NCBI RefSeq assembly: GCF_900105945.1
Contig: NZ_FNSO01000004.1
Coordinates: 8,064,001 to 8,128,000 of the forward strand
DNA from: Amycolatopsis tolypomycina
Lineage (GTDB): Bacteria; Actinomycetota; Actinomycetes; Mycobacteriales; Pseudonocardiaceae
Direction of reading: 5' to 3'
Length of the DNA: 64,000 bases
The number at the start of each line of letters is the position of its first letter. Within the stretch, counting starts at the first letter, position 1. The notes under the pieces were generated by a model, which saw only the letters and a list, made by a program, of their open reading frames with translations, was not told the origin of the DNA and searched no databases. Shown in pieces: positions 8,901 through 15,974 of the stretch. The position numbers were made by a program, and so were the translations under genes.

Positions 8901-9140
8901 CCGGCCGGTCCCGGTGACCGGGAGCCAGCGGACGCGGCCGTCCTTGCCGGTGACCAGGACGGAGTTGTCCGGCAGGTAGGCGAAGTCCGTGAACTGGTAC
9001 TGCCCGAGGCCGGAGTCGATGTCCCGGAGCACGAACCCGGCCGGCAGCGTCGCCGCCGCGGCCACCCCCGGCGCCACGGCGGGCAGCAACACCCCGATCA
9101 AGGCCGCAACCAGCAGCAAACGCAACTTCCGCACAACCAT
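5988..9140 (-). CDS. Secreted PQQ-type sugar dehydrogenase/PKD/LGFP-repeat protein
   Basis: A 1050-residue exported protein. A Sec signal peptide (about 1-30, ending AAAA) leads into a glucose/sorbosone-dehydrogenase beta-propeller (about 32-400, with EDLGLVGLAVAPDY, GNPYYDAANPGS and GFRNPFRFSIDP). Next come a PKD domain (DWTFGDGTT), Ig-like segments and a C-terminal array of LGFP repeats (GLGYPTTDELG) that in mycolate-bearing relatives mediates cell-envelope association. It may oxidise sugars or act as a wall-anchored binding protein; cofactor use is inferred from family. The flanking genes are L,D-transpeptidases. Its ribosome site lies inside a long hairpin. Confidence 0.88.
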   Translation of the reverse strand: MVVRKLRLLLVAALIGVLLPAVAPGVAAAATLPAGFVLRDIDSGLGQYQFTDFAYLPDNSVLVTGKDGRVRWLPVTGTGRTIATLPVRTNEDLGLVGLAVAPDYATSRAIYLTRAITTTNGFVMRLARFTVTVDAAGAPAGLTGERTIFEAPGRFNVHSIDTVIAAADGTLWLSVGDDSDFRQMDPVALRAQDVNQPYGKILHLTADGAGVPGNPYYDAANPGSTASKVFARGFRNPFRFSIDPTLGLPVVGDVGWNSWEEIDVVQRGANQGWPCWEGNHPTPGYSGLAGCAGVPNQPPLFELPHGDGVMTGNSITGGIVYNGSSYPEAYRGSYFFGDYVANKIWTLRYDDQGRLTQAPENPPVFTGIGGPAKFGAAPNGDIVYADILSGALRRLSYSAGNTAPVAKAATTTNPDTRTVSFDGSASVDYDNDALKYDWTFGDGTTAADAGPKVTHTYAAGTESFTAKLVVRDPLGLTGEVTVPVAPGNHTPELTLTSPGATTFAVTEPVTVSATATDAEDGALPITWTTAVRHCPSEATCHAHPGIGGTGSSFSQPFTEHPASRMEFTATVTDSAGVSTSKTYTAMPRQHRITLRATQPAALSISVAGGASTAMVTEGATFDVEAAQLAIDGVSTFSGWQDGPAENPRFVTVGTTDLTLTANYATPIDQRYDADPALRAMLGAPSAAEVTDGPVHYRVYANGRLYWSAATGTRYVTGQVLEKYVAVGGHSVLGPPTSDTAPTADGVGQYSDFIANGNVGSIYFTPATGAHTIYGEIRKKWAATGYQNGLGYPTTDELGVFDGVGRYNHFIKGGNVGSIYYTTATGAHTIYGEIRKKWAATGYETGLGYPTTDELGVNDGVGRYNHFIKGGNVGSIYYTTATGAHTIYGEIRKKWAATGYEAGLGYPTTDELGVNDGVGRYNHFIKDGNVGSIYYTTATGAHTVYGEIRKKWAAWGYERGLGYPTTDELGVTGGRGRYNHFSLGSSIYFTPTTGARVVKGEIRKRWAALGWEQSYLGYPKSDEYAISGGYRSDFEGGYIIYTSAGARDYRW
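6309..6821 (-). repeat. Three near-identical 171-bp units encoding LGFP repeats
   Basis: The DNA repeats with an exact 171-bp period (landmarks at 6309, 6480, 6651 and 6822), each unit encoding 57 residues starting GEIRKKWAA. Long stretches of adjacent units are identical even at third codon positions. This shows recent duplication or gene conversion and makes the copy number likely to vary between strains. More diverged units flank the block on both sides. Confidence 0.88.
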
Positions 9141-9144
9141 GTGA

Positions 9145-9184
9145 GCCCCCTTCTCGGCGATCCTTTATCGCCGGAGAAGGGGGC
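9145..9184 (-). promoter_or_regulatory. Long hairpin covering the ribosome site of the LGFP gene
   Basis: On the minus strand, GCCCCCTTCTCCGGCGAT pairs with ATCGCCGAGAAGGGGGC (17 pairs, one bulged C, 5-nt loop). The AAGGGGG ribosome site, a few nucleotides before the ATG at 9140, lies in the 3' arm. It could hold translation off, or act as a terminator for the transpeptidase gene upstream, but no T-run follows. Confidence 0.6.
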
Positions 9185-9250
9185 CCGGTTGCACCAAATC
9201 GGATTACTTCACCCGAACGTGACCTACGCCGCGTGACGGGCCGTAGCGAC

Positions 9251-9910
9251 TTACGGGACGACCTGCACGACGTCGCCGATGTGCAGCGTGTTGAAGAACT
9301 TCAGGGACGCGCTCGGCGACAGGTGGATGCAGCCGTGCGAGTACACCGAGAGGCTGCCCGTGTGGAAGGCGTCACCCGGGTAGAAGAAGACCGAGTTCGG
9401 CATCTCCGCGTTGTCGAACTGCTTCGACAGGTGCATCTTCTCCTTCGAGAGCACGCGGAACTTGCCGGTCGGGGTCTCGTAGCCCTTGCGGCCCGGCAGC
9501 ATCGGCACGGGCCCGTAGATGACCTTGCCGCCCTGGAGCAGCCACGCCTTGTGCGCGGAGATGTCGACGCAGGCGGCCGTGCCCGGGGCCGCGGCCGCCG
9601 CGGCGCACGGGACGCTGGGGTCCGGTGCGGGCTTCGGCGCCGGCTTCGGGGTCGGCTTGGGCTTCGGCTTGGCCGAGGTGCTGGTCGGCGCCGGCTTCGT
9701 GGACTCCGGGGTGGGCGTCGGCGTGGCGCTCGTCGACGGGGTGGCGCTCGTCGGGGTGGTGCTGGAGGTCGTCGGCGTCCCGCCGCCGGTGCCCGCCGCG
9801 GCGACGGCCCCGCCGCCCGCGTTCGAGACGCCGGCCGAGCCCCCGCCGGAGCAGGCGGTCAGGACGAACGCGGTGGCCAACGCGGCCGCTCCCGCCAGAA
9901 GCCTCTTCAC
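9251..9910 (-). CDS. L,D-transpeptidase lipoprotein with long Pro/Thr linker
   Basis: 219 residues from the GTG at 9910, which directly begins the lipoprotein signal ending LTAC (Cys20) and has GGGGG about 10 nt upstream. A GTG at 9952 would add 14 residues. A long low-complexity spacer (TPTTSSTTPTS, then KPKPKPTPKPAPKPAP) leads to the YkuD domain, with motif FHTGSLSVYSHGCIHLS carrying the catalytic His and Cys. It is a paralogue of the gene at 5362-5901. The longer spacer would let it reach deeper into the wall. It lies upstream of, and probably in the same regulon as, the LGFP protein. Confidence 0.9.
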   Translation of the reverse strand: MKRLLAGAAALATAFVLTACSGGGSAGVSNAGGGAVAAAGTGGGTPTTSSTTPTSATPSTSATPTPTPESTKPAPTSTSAKPKPKPTPKPAPKPAPDPSVPCAAAAAAPGTAACVDISAHKAWLLQGGKVIYGPVPMLPGRKGYETPTGKFRVLSKEKMHLSKQFDNAEMPNSVFFYPGDAFHTGSLSVYSHGCIHLSPSASLKFFNTLHIGDVVQVVP

Positions 9911-10128
9911 GGTCCGGTACCCCCAGCTGTCTCGATCATCGCGTTTGGACACCGGTAAAGACGGTGTTCACCCGGTCGAGGTTCGTCCATGAAGGTCACG
10001 ATTTGGGTAGCCACCTCTCAACCCGGGGGTGGAGGCCGTTTTCCACCCGGAACCGGCCCTCAGGCCGACGAATCCGCGCCGCCGTTCGCCGACGCTGGGG
10101 ACGACCTTCGAACCCCGGGAGCCACGGA

Positions 10129-10614
10129 ATGCCCAGTGTCCTGCTCTACGCGGCCATCGCCGCCCTCGTCCTGTACAAGCTCGTCTACCAGCAAGTCCGT
10201 GGCACGCTGCTCACCCTGCGGACGCTGGTGGTGGTGCCGCTGCTGCTCACGGCGGTGGGCGGGTACCTGACGCTGAAAGCGCTGCCCGGCGCGACCGCGG
10301 CCGAACTGGGCCTGCTCGCCGCCGACCTGGTCGTGCTCGCCGGGATCGGCGTGCTGCGCAGCACCACGACGACGCTCACCGAGCGCGACGGCACGACGTT
10401 CCAGCAGGGCTCGGCGGTCACGATCGGGCTCTGGGTGCTGACCGCGGCCGTGCGGATCGGCGTGGCCGCGCTCGGGGCAGGCGGGTCGCTGACCTCGACG
10501 TCGATCGCGCTCACCATCGGCGTGAGCATCGCGGCGCAGAACGCGACGACCTACCTGCGCATCCGGCGCCACGGCCTGCCGCTCGCCGACCGGCGGCCGG
10601 CGCTCAGCCGCTGA
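10129..10614 (+). CDS. Integral membrane protein, about four helices
   Basis: 161 residues with hydrophobic segments near residues 3-16, 30-50, 60-77 and 95-140, and a basic cytoplasmic end (RIRRHGLPLADRR). A GGGAG ribosome site precedes the ATG. The layout resembles small DUF1453/CcdC-like actinobacterial membrane proteins, but that is only a resemblance. It overlaps the convergent kinase gene by 11 bp. Confidence 0.8.
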   Translation: MPSVLLYAAIAALVLYKLVYQQVRGTLLTLRTLVVVPLLLTAVGGYLTLKALPGATAAELGLLAADLVVLAGIGVLRSTTTTLTERDGTTFQQGSAVTIGLWVLTAAVRIGVAALGAGGSLTSTSIALTIGVSIAAQNATTYLRIRRHGLPLADRRPALSR

Positions 10615-11494
10615 CCCGGCCCAGCATCCGCGCGTACATCCGCCCCGGGCTGGGCACCGACGGCGGCACCAGGAACCCCGGCAGCGGCGGCAGCCCGCCG
10701 ACGAACGCGCCGAGCCGCTCGTACAGCGCGGCCGCGCCGGACGGCCGGGCTTCCGGGTCCTTCGCCAGCACCTCGGCGAGCAGGGCGTTCAACGGTTTCG
10801 GCACGCCCGGCACCGGCGGCGGCAGTTCCTTGACCTGCCGCTCGAACACCGCGTACGCCGTGGGCCCGTCGAAGAGCCGCCGGCCGGTGAGCATCTCGTG
10901 CAGCACGCACCCCAGCGCGTAGAGGTCGCTGCGCGGCTCCGCGCCACCCCGCTGGATCTGCTCGGGCGCCATGTACGACGGCGTCCCCAGCAGCTGCCCG
11001 GCCCGCGTGAACTGCGCCGCGTCGGCTTCGCGGAGCACGGCCAGGCCGAAGTCCATCACCTTCACGCCGCCGTCGGGCCCGAGCATCAGGTTGGACGGCT
11101 TGAGGTCGCGGTGGCAGACCGCGAGCGCGTGGGCGGCGGTCAGCACCGCGCACGCCTGCGCCGCGATCGCCGCGGCCCACGGCACCGGCAGCGGCCCGTG
11201 TTCGGCGAGCAGGTCGGCCACCGTCACGCCGTCGACGAACTGCATGACCTGGAACAACCGGTCGTCATGGGTGCCGTAGTCGTACAGCGTCGGCACGCCG
11301 GGGTGGTCGAGCGTCGCCAGGATGCGGGCTTCGCGGGCGAAGCGGGCTTCGAGCTCTTCGTCGCGGCCCGGCAGCCTGAGCAGCTTGATCGCCACGCGGC
11401 GGCCCAGCCTGCGGTCGAACCCGCCGTGCACCGCGCCCATCCCGCCGCGGCCGAGCGGCAGCTCGTCGAGCTCGTAGCGGTCGGCGATCAGCAT
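10604..11494 (-). CDS. Soluble Ser/Thr protein kinase (Hanks type)
   Basis: 296 residues, a kinase domain with almost nothing else. Visible motifs are glycine loop LGRGGMGAVHGG (14-25), catalytic Lys37 (VAIKLL), HRDLKPSN (His128-Asp130), DFG (148-150) and APE in YMAPEQIQ. There is no membrane helix and no PASTA or sensor domain, unlike PknA/PknB, so it is cytoplasmic and must be activated by a partner. It starts 8 bp after the methyltransferase stop and is surely in the same operon. The PP2C phosphatase encoded divergently could reverse its action. Confidence 0.93.
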   Translation of the reverse strand: MLIADRYELDELPLGRGGMGAVHGGFDRRLGRRVAIKLLRLPGRDEELEARFAREARILATLDHPGVPTLYDYGTHDDRLFQVMQFVDGVTVADLLAEHGPLPVPWAAAIAAQACAVLTAAHALAVCHRDLKPSNLMLGPDGGVKVMDFGLAVLREADAAQFTRAGQLLGTPSYMAPEQIQRGGAEPRSDLYALGCVLHEMLTGRRLFDGPTAYAVFERQVKELPPPVPGVPKPLNALLAEVLAKDPEARPSGAAALYERLGAFVGGLPPLPGFLVPPSVPSPGRMYARMLGRVSG

Positions 11495-11502
11495 CCGTTT
11501 CC

Positions 11503-13194
11503 CTATCGGCCCGGCCTGAGCCGTCCTTCGACAAGTCCTGCGAAGCCTAGCCGGACCAGCTCACGCCCCGTTTCGGCCGCCTCGCGCAGCACGGCGTCGA
11601 ACTCGGCGAGGTTCCGGAACACCCGGCCGTACTCGCGCTGGACACCGATCGGGACCCGCGGGATCCGCACGCGCCTGCCGTCGATCCGCGTGGACGCCGA
11701 CGCGGCGGGCAGGTCGGCCGCGCGCAGGCAGCCGGCCAGGAAGTCCGCGTCCAGCCGCTCGGCGTCGAGGCGGTACACGGTCAGGCCGGCCCCCACCGGC
11801 TCCGGCGGTCCACTGTGGACGTACGCGATGCCGGTCACCGACGCGACGACGTCACCCCGCTGCGCCACCGGCGGTTCGGCGTCCGTGCGGGCCATGTGCC
11901 TGACCTCGACCACCCCGGCCTTGACCAGCTCGCCGATCGTGGTGAACGCCGGCTCGGCGTCCGCCGCCTCGAGCGGCGGCAGCTGCGGCGCCAGTTCGGC
12001 GAACCGCGCCCGCACGGCCTCGAACGCCTGCCCGGGATCCTCGTCCCTGGCGCGGCGGCGGGCCGGCGTGAGGTCGACGTCGTCGTCGAGCAGGTCGATG
12101 ATCCGGACGCCGGATTCGGGGTGCGCGCGGAACTCCCGCCACATTTCGTCCACTGTGGACAACACGTCGCCCGCTTCACCGAGCAGCACGGTGGACGGCG
12201 CGCGCTCGCCGGGAGCGGGCCGCCGCAGCAGCCAGAGGTCGGGACCCGCCGGCGCCAGCGTGACGACCGCGCGGACCGCGCCCGCGCGCAGCAGGTTGCC
12301 CCGGATGCGCTTGCCGCTGCGGCGGCCGGCCGCCGCGCCCGGCATCAGGATCGCCACCGTGCCACCGGGTTCGACGTGCGCGAGGCAGTGCTGCACCCAG
12401 GCGAGCTCGGGCTCGCCGCGCGGGGGCAGGCCGTACTCCCAGCGCTCGTCGCCGACCAGCTCGTCGTGCCCCCAGGCGCGTTCGTTGAACGGCGGATCGC
12501 ACAACACCGCTTCGGCGGTCCGGCCGGCGAAGGCGTCTTCGCGCAGCGCGTCGACCGCGTAGACCTCGGCCTCGATGCCCCGCAGCTTCAGCCGCAGCGC
12601 GGCGATCGACGCCGTCATCGGGTCGCTGTCCTGGCCCAGCACGGTTTTCGCGCCGCTCGCCAGCGCGAGGGCGCCGAAGCCGCACGCGGGGTCGAGGATC
12701 GTCGACACCGGGCCGGTGAGCCGGGCCATCAGCTCGGCGATCGGCTCCGGCGTCGCCGAAAGCCGCCGGGAGTGGGCCTCGAAGTACCTGCGGCACAACA
12801 GTTCGAACGCCTCGACCGGGCCGGACTGGTGCGTCATCTCGCTGAGCAGGGTGAGCAGCTCCGGGTCGTCGAGCTTGCTGTCGAAGGTGTCGAAGACCCC
12901 GGCCTGGAAGGCGAAGAAGACGCCCGCGCGGCTGACGCGCTCGGGGAGGTCGAGGTCGTCGCCGAGGGCGCGCAGGCGCTGCCACGCGCGTTCGCCGGCG
13001 CTCAGCTCGAACTTCTTGCCGCGGGCGCGGAACCAGCCGGCGACGGCGGAAAGGCCGAACAACGGGCTCGACGCCGTGCCGCCGACCGGCTGCGGGAAGT
13101 CCGGGTAGCGGCGGCGCCAGTTGCTGACCGCGGCCCGGCCGACCCCGGCGAGCCGCGCGATGTCGGCCGCGCTGACCGTGGCGTCGTCGTCCAT
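11503..13194 (-). CDS. HTH-containing N-6 adenine DNA methyltransferase-like protein
   Basis: 563 residues. An N-terminal helix-turn-helix (ADIARLAGVGRAAVSNWRRR) is followed by a helical segment and a class I methyltransferase core. Motif I is DPACGFG (168-174) and motif IV is DPPF (233-236), as in type I HsdM and BREX-like enzymes. The C-terminal 180 residues look like a target-recognition region (ITSAD-like, RRVRIPRVPIGVQREYGRVF). No endonuclease or helicase subunit is nearby. It is the first gene of an operon with a Ser/Thr kinase. It could be a regulatory or protective methylase; substrate sequence unknown. Confidence 0.85.
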   Translation of the reverse strand: MDDDATVSAADIARLAGVGRAAVSNWRRRYPDFPQPVGGTASSPLFGLSAVAGWFRARGKKFELSAGERAWQRLRALGDDLDLPERVSRAGVFFAFQAGVFDTFDSKLDDPELLTLLSEMTHQSGPVEAFELLCRRYFEAHSRRLSATPEPIAELMARLTGPVSTILDPACGFGALALASGAKTVLGQDSDPMTASIAALRLKLRGIEAEVYAVDALREDAFAGRTAEAVLCDPPFNERAWGHDELVGDERWEYGLPPRGEPELAWVQHCLAHVEPGGTVAILMPGAAAGRRSGKRIRGNLLRAGAVRAVVTLAPAGPDLWLLRRPAPGERAPSTVLLGEAGDVLSTVDEMWREFRAHPESGVRIIDLLDDDVDLTPARRRARDEDPGQAFEAVRARFAELAPQLPPLEAADAEPAFTTIGELVKAGVVEVRHMARTDAEPPVAQRGDVVASVTGIAYVHSGPPEPVGAGLTVYRLDAERLDADFLAGCLRAADLPAASASTRIDGRRVRIPRVPIGVQREYGRVFRNLAEFDAVLREAAETGRELVRLGFAGLVEGRLRPGR

Positions 13195-13263
13195 GGCGAG
13201 GACTCTATCGGAGGATGCTCCATTCAGCCGAGACGCTTGTGAACTCAGTCAACCAATGCTTTC

Positions 13264-14016
13264 ATGGGAGGCATGACACACGATCGGTACGTCCTGCGGT
13301 ACGCCGCAGGGTCGGACGTCGGCAAGCGTCGCCGGGTCAACGAGGACGCGGTGTACGCGAGTTCCCGGCTCCTCGCCGTCGCCGACGGCATCGGCGGCCA
13401 GCCGCACGGCGAAGTCGCCAGCGCGACGGCGGTCGACGTGCTGCGCGAGCTCGAGGTCGACCTGCGCCGGCTCGACCTGACGAACGTGGACCTGGTGGCC
13501 ACCCTGGCCGGCGTGGTCAAGTCGATCGACGCGCGGCTGCACGAAGTGGCTTCGCAGGAACCGACGACCGAAGGCATGGGCACCACGCTGACGGCCCTGC
13601 TCTTCGACGGAACCGAGTTCGCGGCGGCCCACATCGGCGACTCCCGCGGATACCTCCTGCGCGACGGCGGCCTGCGCCGGCTGACCCGCGACCACACCCT
13701 CGTACAGGCCCTGGTCGAAGACGGCCGCGTCGCCGCGGAGGACGCCGAGTCCCACCCCCGCCGATCACTGCTGATGAAGGCCCTGCAGACGGCAGGCTCC
13801 GGCGACCCGGACATCTGGACGTTCAAGGCCAAGCCCGGCGACCGCTACCTGCTCTGCTCGGACGGCCTCAGCGGCCCGGTCCCCGAGGCGAAGCTGCGCG
13901 ACGTCCTGGACACCGGCGCGGAGCCGGCCGAGGTGATCCCGGAGCTGATCCGCCTGGCCAACGAAGCCGGTGGCCCGGACAACATCACCTGCGTGGTCGC
14001 CGACGTCACGGCCTGA
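13264..14016 (+). CDS. PP2C-family Ser/Thr protein phosphatase
   Basis: 250 residues, one complete PP2C domain that dephosphorylates Ser/Thr using two metal ions. Metal and phosphate motifs are visible: NEDA (26-29), ADGIGG (40-45), MGTTLTALLF, HIGDSRGYLL, then LLCSDGLSG and GGPDNITCVV. It has no membrane segment. ATG 13264 is used; ATG 13273 is possible, but the GGGAGG before it is only 1 nt away, too close to serve it. It diverges from the methyltransferase/kinase operon across 69 bp, suggesting it opposes that kinase. Confidence 0.93.
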   Translation: MGGMTHDRYVLRYAAGSDVGKRRRVNEDAVYASSRLLAVADGIGGQPHGEVASATAVDVLRELEVDLRRLDLTNVDLVATLAGVVKSIDARLHEVASQEPTTEGMGTTLTALLFDGTEFAAAHIGDSRGYLLRDGGLRRLTRDHTLVQALVEDGRVAAEDAESHPRRSLLMKALQTAGSGDPDIWTFKAKPGDRYLLCSDGLSGPVPEAKLRDVLDTGAEPAEVIPELIRLANEAGGPDNITCVVADVTA

Positions 14017-14047
14017 CCCACCTTCACGGGCGCGGGAGACCATCCGG

Positions 14048-14053
14048 TATCGT
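14048..14053 (+). promoter_or_regulatory. -10 element of the tRNA-Ser gene
   Basis: TATCGT sits 7 nt before the first base of the tRNA, as expected for a promoter starting at the mature 5' end or a nucleotide away. No convincing -35 box is seen at 17 bp. Confidence 0.55.
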
Positions 14054-14060
14054 CTCCTGC

Positions 14061-14145
14061 GGAGGATTGGCCGAGCGGCCTAAGGCGCACGCTTGGAAAG
14101 CGTGTTGGGTTCACGCCCTCGCAGGTTCGAATCCTGTATCCTCCG
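14061..14145 (+). tRNA. tRNA-Ser (anticodon GGA)
   Basis: The acceptor stem GGAGGAT pairs with ATCCTCC (14138-14144), with G as discriminator. The anticodon stem CACGC/GCGTG holds loop TTGGAAA, so the anticodon is GGA. The long variable arm (TTGGGTTCACGCCCTC) identifies a class II tRNA, and the T arm GCAGGTTCGAATCCTGT is intact. The CCA end is not encoded. Confidence 0.96.
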
Positions 14146-14162
14146 CCGCAGTAACCAGGCAG

Positions 14163-14200
14163 AACGCCGGGTGCCCCGACTTCGGGACACCCGGCGTTTT
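14163..14200 (+). terminator. Intrinsic terminator after tRNA-Ser(GGA)
   Basis: AACGCCGGGTG at the left pairs with CACCCGGCGTT at the right around a short CCCGACTTCGGG core, and the stem runs into TTTT. It ends the tRNA transcript. Confidence 0.85.
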
Positions 14201-14297
14201 CCATTTCACCCCGGCTTCTCGCCGAGATGAGCATCGCCCTCCTCCCCGGTAAACTGGGTAGCCCGAAAGGAGGAGCGGCAGGGCGAGGGGGCTACTC

Positions 14298-14996
14298 GTG
14301 CAGGACCATCCCGACCACCTGGACCCGAATCCCGGTGCGGCGCTGAGCTCGATCGCGCGGACGCTGCAGGCGGAACCCGATGTCGACTCCACCCTGGCCG
14401 CCATCGTCAAGGCCGCGGTCGACCACGTCGACGGCGCCGAGCAGGCCGGGATCTCGCTCGTCGAACGCGGGCGTGCCATCCGGACCGTCGCCCCGACCGA
14501 CGACGCCGTCACCGCGATCGACGAAGTCCAGTACCGCACCGGCCAAAGCCCCTGCCTCGACGCCATCGCCGAGCACCAGGTCTTCAGCACCGGCGACCTC
14601 GCCGCCGAGGACCGCTGGCCGGCGTTCGCCCGCGCGGCCGCGGGGTTCGGCGTGCGCTCGATGCTGTCCTACCGGCTGTTCGTCACCGAGAACACGCTCG
14701 GCGCCCTGAACCTCTACTCGCGAACCCGCGACGCCTTCAGCAGGCAGACACAGGAGGACGGCAGGCTGTTCGCCACGCACGCGGCGATCGCGCTGGTCGG
14801 CGCCCAGACCGAGGCGCAGCTGACCGCCGCGATCGAATCGCGCGACGTCATCGGCATGGCCAAGGGCATCCTGATGCAACGCCACGACGTCGACGCCGTC
14901 GCGGCGTTCCGGATGCTCGTCGAGAGCTCGCAGCACTCCAACATGAAGCTGCACCAGGTCGCCGCGTGGCTCGTCGACCACCGCCAGGACCTCTGA
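14298..14996 (+). CDS. GAF and ANTAR domain antiterminator-type regulator
   Basis: 232 residues. A GAF sensor domain (about 20-165) precedes a C-terminal ANTAR domain (IESRDVIGMAKGILMQRH to SNMKLHQVAAWLV), a three-helix RNA-binding module that prevents transcription termination at paired hexaloop hairpins. GTG 14298 follows a strong GAGGGGG ribosome site. It is soluble and stands alone between the tRNA and the FtsK cluster. The structured region and hairpin just downstream (15.18-15.31 kb) could be an RNA of this kind, though paired hexaloops are not obvious. Confidence 0.93.
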   Translation: MQDHPDHLDPNPGAALSSIARTLQAEPDVDSTLAAIVKAAVDHVDGAEQAGISLVERGRAIRTVAPTDDAVTAIDEVQYRTGQSPCLDAIAEHQVFSTGDLAAEDRWPAFARAAAGFGVRSMLSYRLFVTENTLGALNLYSRTRDAFSRQTQEDGRLFATHAAIALVGAQTEAQLTAAIESRDVIGMAKGILMQRHDVDAVAAFRMLVESSQHSNMKLHQVAAWLVDHRQDL

Positions 14997-15430
14997 GCGG
15001 CCCACCGTAGGTATGTCCGGGACACGGTTGCGCGGCACTTTCGGCGCAGTCGAACGTGAAATGCCTTCGGGGCTGCGGAATTCTGTGCCTGTACTCGGAG
15101 TTACGAACAGGGCTGACCGAAGGCGGTTACTCCGGTCGCGCTAGTCTCACCACCACCTCGCCCGCCCCCGTCGAGAAAGGCCAGCAGTGGCACGAAAACC
15201 GCTCTGACCTGGGGTAGCGCTGGCCAGCGACTTCAGTGTGCGGTACTGGTGCCGGGACGACCCCCGCACAGACCGTGATCGGCCCGGCCCCGGACGTTAC
15301 ACGTCCGGGGCCTTGCTGATTCCGGACCCGCGATCACTCGGCAAAGTCTGATGATCACGCTGAGTTGCTGGATCTGTTTCAATGGAATCCGTCCCCGTAC
15401 GACACCCAGATTTCGAGGAGTAGAGGCCCG
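14997..15430 (+). other. 434-bp intergenic region with a mini-ORF and structured RNA candidate
   Basis: No normal gene is present. A ribosome-site-like GAGAAAGG (15173-15180) precedes a six-codon frame GTG...TGA at 15187-15207 encoding MARKPL. The start lies inside a stem formed by GGCCAGC (15179-15185) and GCTGGCC (15219-15225). A perfect terminator-like hairpin follows at 15286-15312. This could be a leader or small RNA that controls the FtsK operon. It lacks the conserved motifs of SRP RNA and tmRNA. Confidence 0.4.
15286..15312 (+). terminator. Perfect 12-bp hairpin upstream of the FtsK operon
   Basis: GGCCCCGGACGT (15286-15297), loop TAC, then ACGTCCGGGGCC (15301-15312), followed by TTGCTGATT. 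It is very stable and probably terminates a short upstream transcript, or attenuates the operon that begins 118 bp later. Confidence 0.65.
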
Positions 15431-15691
15431 ATGGCCGGAGTCGAAGAGATCCGCGCTGGCATCGCGCTCGCCAACGAGAAGGCGTCCGCGAGCATCGCCG
15501 CCCTGCAACAGGCAGCGCAGTCTCTCGAAGAAGCCCAGCAGTCGCTCGCACAGGCGACGCAGGGGAGCAGCCAGCACGAAGTGAGCCAGGCGCACGGACT
15601 CCTGGCGGAGGCCCTGCAAGGCATCAACGGCCTGCAGAGCACCGTCCAGGCAAGCATTTCCTCCGCCGACTCCTACTCGGCGCGTCTCTAG
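15431..15691 (+). CDS. Small helical (coiled-coil) protein, first gene of the FtsK operon
   Basis: 86 residues, Ala/Gln/Ser-rich and predicted almost wholly helical (IAALQQAAQSLEEAQQSLAQ), with no signal or membrane segment. A GAGGAG ribosome site precedes the ATG. The size and composition resemble WXG100-superfamily helical hairpins, but no W-x-G is present. The next gene starts 4 bp later. It may be a substrate or adaptor of the ATPase in the same operon. Confidence 0.82.
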   Translation: MAGVEEIRAGIALANEKASASIAALQQAAQSLEEAQQSLAQATQGSSQHEVSQAHGLLAEALQGINGLQSTVQASISSADSYSARL

Positions 15692-15695
15692 CCGG

Positions 15696-15941
15696 ATGAC
15701 GCTCGCCGAACTCCACCAGCTGCTCACCGCTGCCGTGACCGGGCTCGCTGACGCGCGCGCCCACTCCGAACGGGCCACAAGCCTGCTCGGAGAAGCCCGG
15801 CAAGCTCTCGTGGACGCCCAGGCCAAGGCCGATCCCTGGCTTCCTTTGCAGTACGCACAGGCCGGCGAGGGGCTGGACCAGCTCCTCGTCCGCCTGCACG
15901 CCGCCGAGGACCTGGTGAGCGGATACCGGTCGCGCCTGTAA
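15696..15941 (+). CDS. Small helical protein, second gene of the FtsK operon
   Basis: 81 residues, helical and Ala/Leu-rich (LHQLLTAAVTGLADARAHSE; LLGEARQALVDAQAKADPW). Both this and the previous protein end in tyrosine-serine/arginine-rich tails with the same last three residues (YSARL and YRSRL), suggesting an old duplication or a shared C-terminal signal. It is separated from the ATPase gene by 33 bp. Confidence 0.8.
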   Translation: MTLAELHQLLTAAVTGLADARAHSERATSLLGEARQALVDAQAKADPWLPLQYAQAGEGLDQLLVRLHAAEDLVSGYRSRL

Positions 15942-15974
15942 TCCTTTAGGGGACACCTTTTCTTGGGGACGCCG

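Noticed and set aside
5967..9236. A 1089-codon plus-strand frame
   Set aside because: It is the antisense shadow of the LGFP/dehydrogenase gene, Arg/Val/Gly-rich with no domain.
14061..14145. tRNA-Ser as an integration site of a mobile element
   Set aside because: No integrase, no 3' tRNA duplicate and no drop in GC downstream.
15130..15312. SRP RNA or tmRNA
   Set aside because: The conserved SRP apical motif and the tRNA-like ends of tmRNA are absent.
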